Notes: generated by a model not told the origin, from the letters alone. DNA of 64,000 nt from Streptomyces echinatus (GCF_014203595.1 NZ_JACHJK010000005.1:154105-218104), one strand, 5' to 3'; positions 33,587 to 42,369 are shown, numbered from the stretch's first letter. Numbers and translations: made by a program.

Positions 33587-34024
33587 ATGCCGGACCTTAC
33601 CCATGGCGACGACGCTGCCGCCGTGAACGCTCTCCGCTCCGCCGTGATGCGGCTGTCCCGTCGGCTCAAGCACCAGCGGGTCGACGAGTCGCTGAGCCCC
33701 ACCGAGATGTCGGTGCTCGGCACCCTCTTCCGCTGCGGCTCCGCCACCCCGGGCGAACTGGCCCGCAAGGAGCACGTCCAGCCGCCGTCGATGACCCGCA
33801 TCGTCGCGCTGCTCGAAGCCAAGGGGCTGGTCCGGCTGGAGCCGCACCCCGAGGACCGGCGCCAGAAGGTCGTCACCCAGACCGAGCAGGCCGAGGCGAT
33901 GCTCGAGGAGAGCCGCCGCAAGCGCAACGCCTTCCTGGCCGGCCTGGTCGAGGGCCTCGACGAGGACGAGTGGGCCGCCCTGCGCGCCGCCGCCCCCGTG
34001 CTGGAGAAGCTCGCACACCTGTAA
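33587..34024 (+). CDS. MarR-family transcriptional regulator
   Basis: The 145-residue protein has the MarR winged helix: LSPTEMSVLGTLFRCG, TPGELARKEHVQPPSMTRIVA (in part) and the wing LVRLEPHPEDRRQKVV near residues 84-100. It is followed 27 bp later by an MFS gene, the typical layout of a drug-responsive MarR/efflux pair, and its own promoter carries an inverted repeat. The ligand is unknown. Confidence 0.9.
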   Translation: MPDLTHGDDAAAVNALRSAVMRLSRRLKHQRVDESLSPTEMSVLGTLFRCGSATPGELARKEHVQPPSMTRIVALLEAKGLVRLEPHPEDRRQKVVTQTEQAEAMLEESRRKRNAFLAGLVEGLDEDEWAALRAAAPVLEKLAHL

Positions 34025-34051
34025 GCGCACCACCCGAGGAGGCGAACCCTT

Positions 34052-35395
34052 TTGAGTACGGGATCCGGAACACCTTCCGCCCCCGCACCGGCCACTACCA
34101 CCCCCGTTTCCCGCAAGTCCTCGATGTTCAGCTCGCTGAAGATCCGGAACTACCGCCTCTTCTTCGCCGGCCAGGTCGTCTCCAACACCGGCACCTGGAT
34201 GCAGCGCATCGCCCAGGACTGGCTGGTCCTGAGTCTCACCGGCTCCTCCGCGGCCGTCGGCATCACGACGGCCCTGCAGTTCCTGCCGATGCTGCTGTTC
34301 GGTCTGTACGGCGGCGTCCTCGTGGACCGCCTGCCCAAGCGGCCCGCCCTGCTGGTCACCCAGGCCTCGATGGCCGTCACCGGACTCGCGCTCGCCGCGC
34401 TGACCCTCACCGGCCACGTCCAGGTCTGGCACGTCTACGTCGCGGCCTTCGCCGTCGGCCTCGCCACGGTCGTCGACAACCCGGCCCGCCAGTCCTTCGT
34501 CTCCGAGATGGTCGGCCCCGACCAGCTGCAGAACGCGGTCAGCCTGAACTCGGCGAACTTCCAGTCCGCCCGGCTGGTCGGCCCTGCCGTGGCCGGCCTG
34601 ATGATCACCGGCGTGGGCACCGGCTGGGCGTTCCTCGCCAACGGCCTGTCCTTCGCCGCGCCGATCGCCGGCCTGCTCTTGATGCGCGCCCGCGAACTGC
34701 ACGTGGTCGAGCGCGCGCCGCGCGGCAAGGGCCAGTTGCGGGAAGGGCTGCGCTACGTGGCGAAGCGGCCCGAGCTGATGTGGCCCATCGTCCTGGTCGG
34801 CTTCATCGGCACCTTCGGCTTCAACTTCCCGGTGTGGCTGTCCGCCTACGCCGACGACGTCTTCGACGCCGGAGCCGGCGCCTACAGCCTCTTCAACACC
34901 CTGATGGCCGTCGGCTCCCTGGTCGGTGCCCTGCTGGCCGCCCGGCGCGGCACGGCCCGGCTGCGGGTGCTGATCGCCGCCGCGCTCGCCTTCGGCGCGC
35001 TGGAGACGGTGGCCGCGGTGGCGCCGTCGTACTGGCTGTTCGCACTGCTCATGGTGCCGATCGGGGTCTTCGGCCTGACGGTGAACGTCACCGCCAACAC
35101 GGCCGTGCAGATGGGCACCGACCCGGCCATGCGCGGCCGGGTGATGGCCCTGTTCATGATGGTGTTCATGGGCGGTACGCCGCTGGGCGCGCCGGTGGTC
35201 GGCTGGATCACCGACACCTACGGCGCCCGGGTCGGCTTCGCGGCCGGTGGCGTGGTCTCGGCGGTCGCGGCCGGTGCGATCGGCCTGGTCCTGGCCCGGA
35301 TCGGCGGACTGCGGCTGTCGGTGGCCTGGCACCACGGCCACCCGCGGGTCCGCTTCGTCCCGCGCGACCGGGAGCGGCTGGCCACGGCCGCGTGA
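34052..35395 (+). CDS. MFS exporter next to MarR
   Basis: The 447-residue protein starts with a Ser/Thr/Pro-rich tail and has 12 helices of the EntS/DHA3-like MFS type: SLKIRNYRLFFAGQVVSNTG, GGVLVDRLPKRPALLV (motif A), NPARQSFVSEMVGPDQLQNA and GTDPAMRGRVMALFM. Such proteins export siderophores or drugs. The TTG at 34052 has ggagg about 10 nt upstream. The preceding MarR gene probably controls it. Confidence 0.85.
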   Translation: MSTGSGTPSAPAPATTTPVSRKSSMFSSLKIRNYRLFFAGQVVSNTGTWMQRIAQDWLVLSLTGSSAAVGITTALQFLPMLLFGLYGGVLVDRLPKRPALLVTQASMAVTGLALAALTLTGHVQVWHVYVAAFAVGLATVVDNPARQSFVSEMVGPDQLQNAVSLNSANFQSARLVGPAVAGLMITGVGTGWAFLANGLSFAAPIAGLLLMRARELHVVERAPRGKGQLREGLRYVAKRPELMWPIVLVGFIGTFGFNFPVWLSAYADDVFDAGAGAYSLFNTLMAVGSLVGALLAARRGTARLRVLIAAALAFGALETVAAVAPSYWLFALLMVPIGVFGLTVNVTANTAVQMGTDPAMRGRVMALFMMVFMGGTPLGAPVVGWITDTYGARVGFAAGGVVSAVAAGAIGLVLARIGGLRLSVAWHHGHPRVRFVPRDRERLATAA

Positions 35396-35399
35396 GCGT

Positions 35400-35431
35400 C
35401 CCGGAGGGTTCCGGCTAGCGGACCCTCCGGG
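35400..35431. terminator. Bidirectional terminator hairpin
   Basis: cccggagggt (35400-35409) pairs with accctccggg (35422-35431) around a 12-nt loop. It sits between the convergent MFS and GNAT genes, with the GNAT stop codon inside the loop. Confidence 0.75.
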
Positions 35432-35939
35432 CCAGCACCTGCCCCGGCCAGTCGTCCGGACCGTGGGTGTAGGTGTGCGTCGGCGTGAAGCCGTTGGCCT
35501 CGTAGTAGGCGACCAGCGCCCGGTCGCCGCCCGCGTAGCAGTCCACCCGCAGCAGGCCCACACCCGCCTGCCGGGTCACCTCGGCGGCGTGCGCGAGCAG
35601 CGCGCTGCCCGCGCCCCGCCCCTTGAAGCGGCGGTCGGAGGCGAGCCAGTGGATGTACCGCTCGGGCTCGCCGGGCGCCGGGAGGTGGGACAGGTAGGAG
35701 CCGGGCCCGTCGGTGAGGGTGAGGGTGGCGGCCGGGACGCCGTCGGCCTCGGCGATGTACGTGGTGCCCCCGGCCATGGCACCCGCGACCGCCTCCACCG
35801 CCTTCTCGCGCTTCGACAGCGGCTCGGTGCCCCACTGGACGGTGCGTCCCTGTGAGACCAGCCACTCCACGCTGCTGTCGAGCATGCCGAGTATCGCCGG
35901 GAGATCCTCCGGGCCGCCTTCTCGGATGGTGATCGTCAT
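35415..35939 (-). CDS. GNAT-family N-acetyltransferase
   Basis: The 174-residue protein has the GNAT fold, with the acetyl-CoA-binding loop RRFKGRGAGSALLAHA near residues 104-119 and the late strand LLRVDCYAGGDRALVAYYEA with the FYE-like end VAYYEANGF. The substrate is not evident. The ATG at 35939 is chosen over longer forms; the gene is divergent from thpR with 40 bp between starts. Confidence 0.88.
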   Translation of the reverse strand: MTITIREGGPEDLPAILGMLDSSVEWLVSQGRTVQWGTEPLSKREKAVEAVAGAMAGGTTYIAEADGVPAATLTLTDGPGSYLSHLPAPGEPERYIHWLASDRRFKGRGAGSALLAHAAEVTRQAGVGLLRVDCYAGGDRALVAYYEANGFTPTHTYTHGPDDWPGQVLARRVR

Positions 35940-35979
35940 CGCCCCATGATGCCCGCCGGGGTCTGGGATCGTGAGGTCC

Positions 35980-36552
35980 ATGAGACTCTTCGCCGCCGTA
36001 CTGCCCCCGGAGGACGTCGCCGACGAAATCGCCGCGGAAGTGGCCCGGTTGCGGCAGCTGCCGGGCGCCGGCCGGCTGCGCTGGACCGGGCGCCCCGGCT
36101 GGCACTTCACCCTCGCCTTCTACGGCGAGGTCGCCGACGACGTCGTCCCCGGTCTGTCGGACCGCCTGGCCCGCGCCGCCCGCCGCGCGGCGCCCTTCAC
36201 ACTCGCCGTCGCGGGCGGCGGCCACTTCGGGCAGGGCCGCGCGCTGTGGGCGGGCGCCCGGGGAGACGTGGAGGAGCTGCGGCTGCTGGCCGACCGCGCG
36301 GAGGCGGCGGCACGGAAGGCCGGGGTGCCGATGGGGGAACACCGGCGCTACAAGGCCCATCTGACACTGGCCCGCAGCCGGGACGCGGTGGACGTACGGC
36401 CCTACGTGGACCTGCTGCGCGAGTTCACCGGCCGGAGCTGGAGCGTCACCGACGTGGCGCTGATGCGGAGCGAACTGCCGAGGTCCGGGGTGCGGGGGGA
36501 GCAGCCGCGGTACGAGGTGGTCGACCGCTGGGCACTGGCCGGGGCCGGTTAG
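35980..36552 (+). CDS. thpR: RNA 2',3'-cyclic phosphodiesterase (2H family)
   Basis: The 190-residue protein has both H-x-T-L signatures of the 2H family: HFTL at residues 42-45 and HLTL at 127-130, in the order and spacing of LigT/ThpR. These enzymes open 2',3'-cyclic phosphates on RNA and show 2'-5' ligase activity in vitro. The ATG at 35980 lies after gtgaggtcc. Confidence 0.88.
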   Translation: MRLFAAVLPPEDVADEIAAEVARLRQLPGAGRLRWTGRPGWHFTLAFYGEVADDVVPGLSDRLARAARRAAPFTLAVAGGGHFGQGRALWAGARGDVEELRLLADRAEAAARKAGVPMGEHRRYKAHLTLARSRDAVDVRPYVDLLREFTGRSWSVTDVALMRSELPRSGVRGEQPRYEVVDRWALAGAG

Positions 36553-36562
36553 TCTCGAATAC

Positions 36563-36649
36563 GTGGACCCGAAAACCCGGAACCGGATCATGGCCGGTGC
36601 GCTTGTGTTGATGTTCGTGGTGGTCGCCTTGGCCTCGGCCGTCAGGTAG
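36563..36649 (+). CDS. 28-residue single-helix membrane peptide
   Basis: GTG at 36563 opens a 28-codon frame: a basic start (VDPKTRNRIMAGA) and a hydrophobic helix (LVLMFVVVALASAVR) ending in tag. It lies 10 bp after thpR and just before a strong terminator, so it is probably translated from the same transcript. The ribosome binding site is poor. I recall similar short peptides in Streptomyces, but not a family name. Confidence 0.6.
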   Translation: MDPKTRNRIMAGALVLMFVVVALASAVR

Positions 36650-36675
36650 CGGCGTGGAGTGCGCCCGAGGGGCGG

Positions 36676-36704
36676 GGCCCGCGGCCGGGTGACGGCCGCG
36701 GGCC
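36676..36704. terminator. 12-bp stem terminator
   Basis: ggcccgcggccg (36676-36687) and cggccgcgggcc (36693-36704) pair perfectly around ggtga. The hairpin ends the thpR/peptide unit and lies 45 bp past the end of the convergent aldo/keto reductase gene. Confidence 0.9.
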
Positions 36705-36748
36705 TTGTCCCGGCCGGTCGCGCGGTCACCCGCGCCCCTTCGGGCCGC

Positions 36749-37744
36749 TCACCAGGCGAAGGCCTCCGGCGACGGGCCGGGGCCCGGGAAGATCTCGTCC
36801 AGGGCGCTCAGCAGCTCCTCGCCCAGCTCCAGCTCCACGGCCCTCAGCGCCGACTCCAGCTGTCCCGCGGTGCGCGGGCCGACGATCGGTCCGGTCACGC
36901 CGGGGCGGGTGAGCAGCCAGGCCAGGGCCACCTCGCCGGGCTCCAGACCGTGCTTGTCGAGCAGGTCCTCGTAGGCCTGGATGCGTGCGCGGGCCGCCGG
37001 GTCGTTCAGGGTGTCCGCGGCCCGGCCGGAGGCGCGGCGGCCGCCCTGGACCTCCTTCTTGATGATCCCGCCCAGCAGACCGCCGTGCAGCGGCGACCAT
37101 GGGATGACACCGAGGCCGTACTCCCGCGCGGCCGGGATGACCTCCATCTCGGCGCGGCGCTCGGCGAGGTTGTACAGGCACTGCTCGCTGACCAGGCCGA
37201 TGGTGCCGCCGCGGCGGGCGGCGGCCTCGTTGGCCTGGGCGATCTTGTAGCCGGGGAAGTTGGACGAGCCGGCGTAGAGGATCTTGCCCTGCTGGACGAG
37301 GACGTCGATCGCCTGCCAGATCTCGTCGAAGGGGGTGCTGCGGTCGATGTGGTGGAACTGGTAGACGTCGATGTGGTCCGTCTGCAGCCGCTTCAGGCTG
37401 GCGTCCACCGCGCGCCGGATGTTCAGCGCGGAGAGCTTGTCGTGGTTGGGCCAGGCGGCCTCGCCGTCTGCGGCCATGTTGCCGTACACCTTGGTGGCGA
37501 CGACGGTCCTGTCACGGCGTCCGCCGCCCTGGGCGAACCAGTTGCCGATGATGGACTCGGTGCGCCCCTTGTTCTCGCCCCAGCCGTACACGTTGGCGGT
37601 GTCGAAGAAGTTGATGCCCGCGTCCAGCGCCGCGTCCATGATCGCGTGGCTGTCGGCTTCGTCGGTCTGCGGACCGAAGTTCATCGTCCCGAGGACGAGT
37701 CGGCCGACCTTGAGTCCCGTGCGTCCGAGCTGCGTGTACTCCAT
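36749..37744 (-). CDS. Aldo/keto reductase
   Basis: The 331-residue protein shows the AKR catalytic set: Asp48 and Tyr53 (FFDTANVYGWGENKG), Lys85 (VVATKVYG) and His131 or His132 (YQFHHID), with the NADPH-binding end GPIVGPRTAGQLESAL. It reduces aldehydes or ketones with NADPH; the substrate is unknown. It is followed by a long-stem terminator shared with the CMD-family gene downstream in the same direction. Confidence 0.9.
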   Translation of the reverse strand: MEYTQLGRTGLKVGRLVLGTMNFGPQTDEADSHAIMDAALDAGINFFDTANVYGWGENKGRTESIIGNWFAQGGGRRDRTVVATKVYGNMAADGEAAWPNHDKLSALNIRRAVDASLKRLQTDHIDVYQFHHIDRSTPFDEIWQAIDVLVQQGKILYAGSSNFPGYKIAQANEAAARRGGTIGLVSEQCLYNLAERRAEMEVIPAAREYGLGVIPWSPLHGGLLGGIIKKEVQGGRRASGRAADTLNDPAARARIQAYEDLLDKHGLEPGEVALAWLLTRPGVTGPIVGPRTAGQLESALRAVELELGEELLSALDEIFPGPGPSPEAFAW

Positions 37745-37793
37745 GGTCCACCAGCCAACGGCCTGGAGTGCGCTCTAGGCAAGGGCATGCGGG

Positions 37794-37838
37794 ACCGCGC
37801 GCCCGTCCGGACCGGGCGGGGCCGGACGGGCGCGCGGT
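37794..37838. terminator. 17-bp perfect stem terminator
   Basis: The arm at 37794-37810 pairs without mismatch with 37822-37838 around 11 nt. It lies between two minus-strand genes, 10 bp beyond the end of the one at 37848. Confidence 0.92.
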
Positions 37839-37847
37839 GCTCGCCGG

Positions 37848-38333
37848 TCAGTTCGGGAGTTCGCCGAACATGCCGGGCTCGTAGGAGCCTCCCTGGTTGC
37901 GCGCGATCACGCCGAGCCGGTTGGCCGCGTTGATCATGGCGACCAGATAGACCAGCGCCGTGGTCTGGTCGTCGTCGTAGTGCTTGCGCACCTGCTCCCA
38001 GGTCTCGTCGGACACGCCTTCGTGGGCGTCGGCGAGCCGGGTGCCCTCCTCGGCGAGCGCCAGCGCGGCCCGCTCGGGCTCGGTGAACACGGTGGAGTGG
38101 CGCCAGGCGGCCACCAGGTGGAGGCGGACCGCGGTCTCACCGGCCGCCGTGGCCTCCTTGGTGTGCAGGTCGGTGCAGAAGCCGCAGCCGTTGATCTGGC
38201 TGGCGCGCAGCATCATCAGCTCCTGCGTGCTCCTGGGCAGCGCCGACTGCATGATCGCCGTGCTGAGGCCGCCGAAGCGCTTGCCGAGCCTGGCGCCGAG
38301 TTCGGTGCTCATCAGGTTGAGACGGGGTTCCAT
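37848..38333 (-). CDS. Carboxymuconolactone decarboxylase/AhpD-family protein
   Basis: The 161-residue protein has the AhpD redox motif INGCGFCTDLH with Cys50, Cys53 and His57, and ends in a helix NAANRLGVIARNQGGS. The motif suggests a peroxidase or disulphide reductase role rather than lactone decarboxylation. Downstream of it lies the terminator above; a 168-bp gap separates it from the Uma2 gene. The ATG at 38333 could be replaced by the one at residue 8. Confidence 0.88.
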   Translation of the reverse strand: MEPRLNLMSTELGARLGKRFGGLSTAIMQSALPRSTQELMMLRASQINGCGFCTDLHTKEATAAGETAVRLHLVAAWRHSTVFTEPERAALALAEEGTRLADAHEGVSDETWEQVRKHYDDDQTTALVYLVAMINAANRLGVIARNQGGSYEPGMFGELPN

Positions 38334-38501
38334 GGCGTGGTCCTCGGGTGTGGAGGAGGCGCCGCGCGCGGTGCCGGCGCGGCGTCATGACGACCACGAG
38401 ACGCCACCCGGCCCGCCCCTGTGACAGCCCCGACGATGTGACCTGCGCCACCTCACCGGCCCGGCAGGGTGGCTGATGCCGAGCGGGTCGGGGGAGGCGC
38501 T

Positions 38502-39113
38502 CTATGCAGGGGCGTTGGACTGGTCGCGGGGGAAGTCGCCGGTCCTGAGGACCAGGTCGACCACGGTGCCGGTCAGGTCGATGTCGGTGCCGAAGTCCAC
38601 CGACGTCCTCATGGCGTAGTCGCCGTCTTTGGGGTGCGTGTAGACGGAGCAACGGCCCTGGTAGGGATCGGCGATGACGTAGAGGGGGACCTCGGCGACC
38701 GCGTAGGCGGTCTTCTTCGGGCCGTAGTCGTTCTGGGCCGTGCCTTTGGAGATGACCTCGGCGACGAACTCGACGTCCTGGTACCGCCAGTGGCCGGTGT
38801 CGTCCTTCTCCGCGGAGTCCTTCAGCAGGGCGATGTCCGGACAGAAACCGTTCTCGCGCCCCGGGAAGTCGATGCGGACGTCGGAGAACACCTTGAGGTC
38901 CATCCCGAACTTGTCCTCCAGTGCCCGCACGATGCGGCGAATGATCTCCCAGTGAATGTCCCGCTGCGGCGTCATGAACAGGCTGCCCTCGACAATCTCG
39001 GCCCTGAATCCTTCGGGGACGGGCATCCGCTCCAGGCGCTCGAACCATTCGTCCAGGCGCTCGGTCTCGTCGTCGGCGTCGGCCATGGCGATCCTGTCTT
39101 CGAGGACGGTCAT
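38502..39113 (-). CDS. Uma2/DUF820-family PD-(D/E)xK nuclease-like protein
   Basis: The 203-residue protein has the Uma2 order: EIVEGSLFMTPQRDIHWEII, FCPDIALLKDS, EFVAEVISKGTAQNDYGPKK and LYVIADPYQGRCSVY. The Asp of CPDIA, Glu of VAEVIS and Lys of the PKKTAYA stretch give a complete catalytic triad for the fold. Streptomyces hold many copies whose targets are unknown. The ATG at 39113 is chosen. Confidence 0.88.
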   Translation of the reverse strand: MTVLEDRIAMADADDETERLDEWFERLERMPVPEGFRAEIVEGSLFMTPQRDIHWEIIRRIVRALEDKFGMDLKVFSDVRIDFPGRENGFCPDIALLKDSAEKDDTGHWRYQDVEFVAEVISKGTAQNDYGPKKTAYAVAEVPLYVIADPYQGRCSVYTHPKDGDYAMRTSVDFGTDIDLTGTVVDLVLRTGDFPRDQSNAPA

Positions 39114-39201
39114 CGTGGCGCTCCTCCCCGGCTGCCCCACGGACGAGTGCAGCCGCGCGGTTCAACGATACGCACCGTGACCGGGTGACGCCGGAATCAG
39201 G

Positions 39202-39885
39202 TCAGTCCGTTCCGGTCGCGTACGCCTGTCCGAGCCCCCACGCCTCCCACATCGCCCCCGCGAACGCCTCCGCGATCAGGTGCTCCCCGCGCGCGTTGGG
39301 GTGGGTGCCGTCGTAGGTGTCGGTGTGGATGTCGTACGCCTCGGGCGGCGAGGCCAGCAACAGCGGCGAGCGGGGCTCGTCGAGGTCGGCGACCGTCTTG
39401 GCGAGCAGGACGTTGAACCGGTCCACCTGCTCGGCGAAGGGCGGGTCCGCCGCGGCCCGGATGTTCGGGATGACCGGCAGCAGCACCATGCGGATGCGCG
39501 GGTCGGCCTCGCGGGCCCCGGCGACGAAGGCGCGTACGTTCTGAGCCGTCTGCTCGGCGTTCGTGTAGAAGCCCAGGTCGATCAGGCCCAGGGAGACCAG
39601 GAGGATGTCGGGGCGGTGGTCCCGCACCGCGTCGCCGATCAGCGGGGCCATGTGCTGCCAGCCCTCGCCCCAGCCCGCCAGGTGGGCACGGGGGAAGCCG
39701 GGGTCGGCGTAGGCGAGGGACGTCGGGGCGTCGGCCTGCTTGTCGTACAGCGTCTCGCGCGGGCCGACGAAGGTGACCGGGCCGCCGTACGCCACGCACA
39801 GGTGCCGCCACAGACGGTGACGCCATGTGTGTTCGCCCGCGCTCCCGATCGTCATGGAGTCGCCCACGGGCATGAACCTGAGCAT
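39202..39885 (-). CDS. SGNH/GDSL-type hydrolase
   Basis: The 227-residue protein carries MPVGDSMTIGSAGEHTWR (block I, Ser10) and DGTHPNARGEH (block V, Asp and His). Block III reads SLGLIDLGF, where the usual Asn of GxND is replaced by Ile, a notable change in an oxyanion-hole residue. No signal peptide is seen, so it may act in the cytoplasm. It is a likely esterase or lipase of unknown substrate. Confidence 0.85.
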   Translation of the reverse strand: MLRFMPVGDSMTIGSAGEHTWRHRLWRHLCVAYGGPVTFVGPRETLYDKQADAPTSLAYADPGFPRAHLAGWGEGWQHMAPLIGDAVRDHRPDILLVSLGLIDLGFYTNAEQTAQNVRAFVAGAREADPRIRMVLLPVIPNIRAAADPPFAEQVDRFNVLLAKTVADLDEPRSPLLLASPPEAYDIHTDTYDGTHPNARGEHLIAEAFAGAMWEAWGLGQAYATGTD

Positions 39886-39985
39886 GCGCTCATGATGGAC
39901 GATCGCCGTGACCGGTGGGGTCGGTGGGGCCTGTGAGGCGGGCCACGTCCCCTGAACGCCCGCCGGGAATGGCAGTCTTGGGGGC

Positions 39986-40954
39986 ATGCGTCGATCGTTC
40001 GCCGTTCTCGCCGGGGTGCTGCTCACCGGCGCCAGCGTGCTGCCCGCCTCCGCCGCCGGCCCGGCCGGTGACCAAGGATTCACCATCAAGGACCCGCGGA
40101 TCACCGAGTCCAGCGGGCTCGCCGCCTCCCGGCTGCATCCGGGCGTCTACTGGACGCACAACGACAGCGACGACGGGCCGTACCTGTACGCCGTGGACAG
40201 CGCCACCGGCCGGACGGTCGCCCGGATCACCCTGCGCGGCATCGGCTCTCCGCGCGACGTCGAGGCCATCTCCATCGGGCCGCACAACGAGATCTACGTC
40301 GGTGACATCGGCGACAACTTCGGCGGCAGATGGCCGTACGTGTGGATCTACCGGCTGCCCGAGCCCGAGCGGCTGACGGACCAGACCGTCACGGCCACCC
40401 AGTACGTCGTGAAGTACGAGAACGGGCCGCGCGACGCCGAGTCGCTGCTCGTGCACCCGAAGACCGGGCGCGTCTACATCATCGACAAGCACGAGGACGG
40501 CGGGCACCTGTACGAGGGCCCGGCCACCCTCTCCACGTCCGGTGCCAACGTCTTCAAGCCCGTCGCCGCCGTCGACCTCTGGGCCACCGACGCCGCCTTC
40601 TCCCCGGACGGCGGTCAGCTCGCCGTGCGCGGCTACTTCGGCGGCATCCGCTACGACTGGAACGGCGGCCGGATCAAGCGCGAGGGCTCTCTGGAGGTGC
40701 CCCTGCAGGGGCAGGGCGAGTCCGTGTCGTACTCCGCCGACGGCACCAAGCTGATGTACGGCAGCGAGGGCGCGGACAGCGCGGTGCGGGCGGAGGACGC
40801 CCCCGGCCGGCCGGGCGGGAAGTCACCGTCGGCGAGCGGGACTTCCGGCGCCTTTGCGGACGACGGCGGCAGTTCGGGCCTCAGGACGGGCGTCGTGGTC
40901 GTCGCCGTCGGCGTGGCGGCCCTGTTCGGGCTGCGGTGGCTGCGGCGGAGGTGA
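39986..40954 (+). CDS. Secreted beta-propeller-like protein with C-terminal anchor
   Basis: The 322-residue product has a Sec signal (MRRSFAVLAGVLLTGASVLP, cleaved after ASA), then repeated short strands (YLYAVDSATGRTV, EIYVGDIGDNFGG, RVYIIDKHEDGG, DAAFSPDGGQLAVRG, SVSYSADGTKLMYG) in a propeller-like pattern. A Gly/Ser-rich linker and a final hydrophobic helix (VVVVAVGVAALFGLRWLRRR) suggest membrane anchoring. No sortase motif is present. Its role is unknown. Confidence 0.8.
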   Translation: MRRSFAVLAGVLLTGASVLPASAAGPAGDQGFTIKDPRITESSGLAASRLHPGVYWTHNDSDDGPYLYAVDSATGRTVARITLRGIGSPRDVEAISIGPHNEIYVGDIGDNFGGRWPYVWIYRLPEPERLTDQTVTATQYVVKYENGPRDAESLLVHPKTGRVYIIDKHEDGGHLYEGPATLSTSGANVFKPVAAVDLWATDAAFSPDGGQLAVRGYFGGIRYDWNGGRIKREGSLEVPLQGQGESVSYSADGTKLMYGSEGADSAVRAEDAPGRPGGKSPSASGTSGAFADDGGSSGLRTGVVVVAVGVAALFGLRWLRRR

Positions 40955-41012
40955 ACTCCGGTCCCCGTCGGCGGAGCGGGAATCCGCGGCCGCGGGGTGG
41001 TGGAACGCGCGA

Positions 41013-41040
41013 AGGGCGCCCGGTGTCCGCCGGGCGCCCT
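41013..41040. terminator. 11-bp stem terminator between convergent genes
   Basis: agggcgcccgg (41013-41023) and ccgggcgccct (41030-41040) pair perfectly around tgtccg, between the propeller gene and serC. Confidence 0.9.
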
Positions 41041-41084
41041 CAGCCGTCGCGAACGACGCGGTGACTGCTGCCGGATGCGGCTAC

Positions 41085-41112
41085 AGCTTCTCGGTCACAG
41101 CTTCTCGATCAC
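41085..41112. repeat. 14-bp tandem duplication across the serC stop codon
   Basis: On the plus strand agcttctcggtcac is followed directly by agcttctcgatcac. Read as serC, the duplicated unit recreates the same end (EKL then stop), so the protein is not changed. Confidence 0.92.
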
Positions 41113-42213
41113 GTAGTCGACGCACTTCGTCAGCGCCTCGACGTCCGCCGGGTCGATCGCCGGGAACATCGCGACACGCAGCTGGTTGCGGCCCAGCTTG
41201 CGGTACGGCTCGGTGTCGACGATGCCGTTCGCGCGCAGCACCTTGGCGACGGCGGAGGCGTCGATCTCGTCGGAGAAGTCGATGGTGCCGATGACCTGCG
41301 AGCGCTTGGCCGGGTCCGCGACGAACGGGGTCGCGTACTTGGACTCCTCCGCCCAGGAGTACAGGCGGCTGGAGGAGTCCTTGGTGCGGGCCGTGGACCA
41401 GGCGAGGCCGCCCTGGCCGTTGAGCCACTCCAGCTGCTCGTTCAGCAGGAACAGGGTGGCGAGGGCCGGGGTGTTGTACGTCTGGTTCTTGCGGGAGTTG
41501 TCGATCGCCGTCGGCAGGCTGAAGAACTCCGGGACGTGGCGGCCGGAGGCGTGGATCCGCTCCGCGCGCTCGATCGCGGCCGGGGAGAAGACGCCGATCC
41601 ACAGGCCGCCGTCGGAGGCGAAGGACTTCTGCGGGGCGAAGTAGTAGACGTCCGTCTCGGCGATGTCGACCGGCAGGCCGCCCGCGCCGGAGGTGGCGTC
41701 CACGAGGACGAGCGCGCCCTCGTCGGCACCGGCCACCCGCCTGATCGGCATGGCGACACCGGTGGAGGTCTCGTTGTGGGTGAAGGCGTAGACGTCGACG
41801 CCCGCCTCGGCCCGCGGCTCCGGGTGGGTGCCGGGGTCGGCGGCGATGACGGTCGGCTCGGCCAGCCAGGGGGCGAGCTTCGCCGCCTTGGCGAACTTGG
41901 AGGAGAACTCACCGAAGTTCAGGTGCTGCGACTTGTTCTCGATCAGACCGTGCGTGGCGATGTCCCAGAAGGCGGTGGAGCCGCCGTTGCCGAGGACGAC
42001 CTCGTAGCCCTCGGGCAGCGAGAACAGCTCGGAGATGCCCTCACGGACCTTGCCGACCAGGTTCTTGACCGGCGCCTGACGGTGGGAGGTGCCCAGCAGG
42101 GACGTACCGGTGGCGGCGAGGGCGTCCAGCGCCTCGGTCCGCACCTTGGAGGGGCCCGCGCCGAAGCGTCCGTCGGCGGGCTTGATGTCAGCGGGAATCT
42201 GGATGTCGGCCAC
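41095..42213 (-). CDS. serC: Phosphoserine aminotransferase
   Basis: The 372-residue protein is the actinobacterial type of SerC: RFGAGPSKVRTEALDAL, GNGGSTAFWDIATHGL, HNETSTGVAMPIRRV, DATSGAGGLPVDI with Asp172, and the lysine that binds pyridoxal phosphate in APQKSFASDGG at Lys196. It converts 3-phosphohydroxypyruvate and glutamate to phosphoserine. It is divergent from a large FAD/Fe-S dehydrogenase gene. Confidence 0.95.
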   Translation of the reverse strand: MADIQIPADIKPADGRFGAGPSKVRTEALDALAATGTSLLGTSHRQAPVKNLVGKVREGISELFSLPEGYEVVLGNGGSTAFWDIATHGLIENKSQHLNFGEFSSKFAKAAKLAPWLAEPTVIAADPGTHPEPRAEAGVDVYAFTHNETSTGVAMPIRRVAGADEGALVLVDATSGAGGLPVDIAETDVYYFAPQKSFASDGGLWIGVFSPAAIERAERIHASGRHVPEFFSLPTAIDNSRKNQTYNTPALATLFLLNEQLEWLNGQGGLAWSTARTKDSSSRLYSWAEESKYATPFVADPAKRSQVIGTIDFSDEIDASAVAKVLRANGIVDTEPYRKLGRNQLRVAMFPAIDPADVEALTKCVDYVIEKL

Positions 42214-42369
42214 GCAAGGAGGTTAACCGCTGACGGAAAGCGAGGCGGAGACGTGTCCGTTCGATGAGACGAGATCACCGGGACGCGGACTTGTGATGTC
42301 GTACGACGATCGGTGCGGGGCTGTGGAAAACCCTCGGTGACTGTCCGTGATCGGATGCATCCTGGACGC

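Noticed and set aside
37848..38333. True carboxymuconolactone decarboxylase of the protocatechuate pathway
   Set aside because: The CGFCTDLH motif is that of AhpD-like redox proteins, and no other pathway gene is near.
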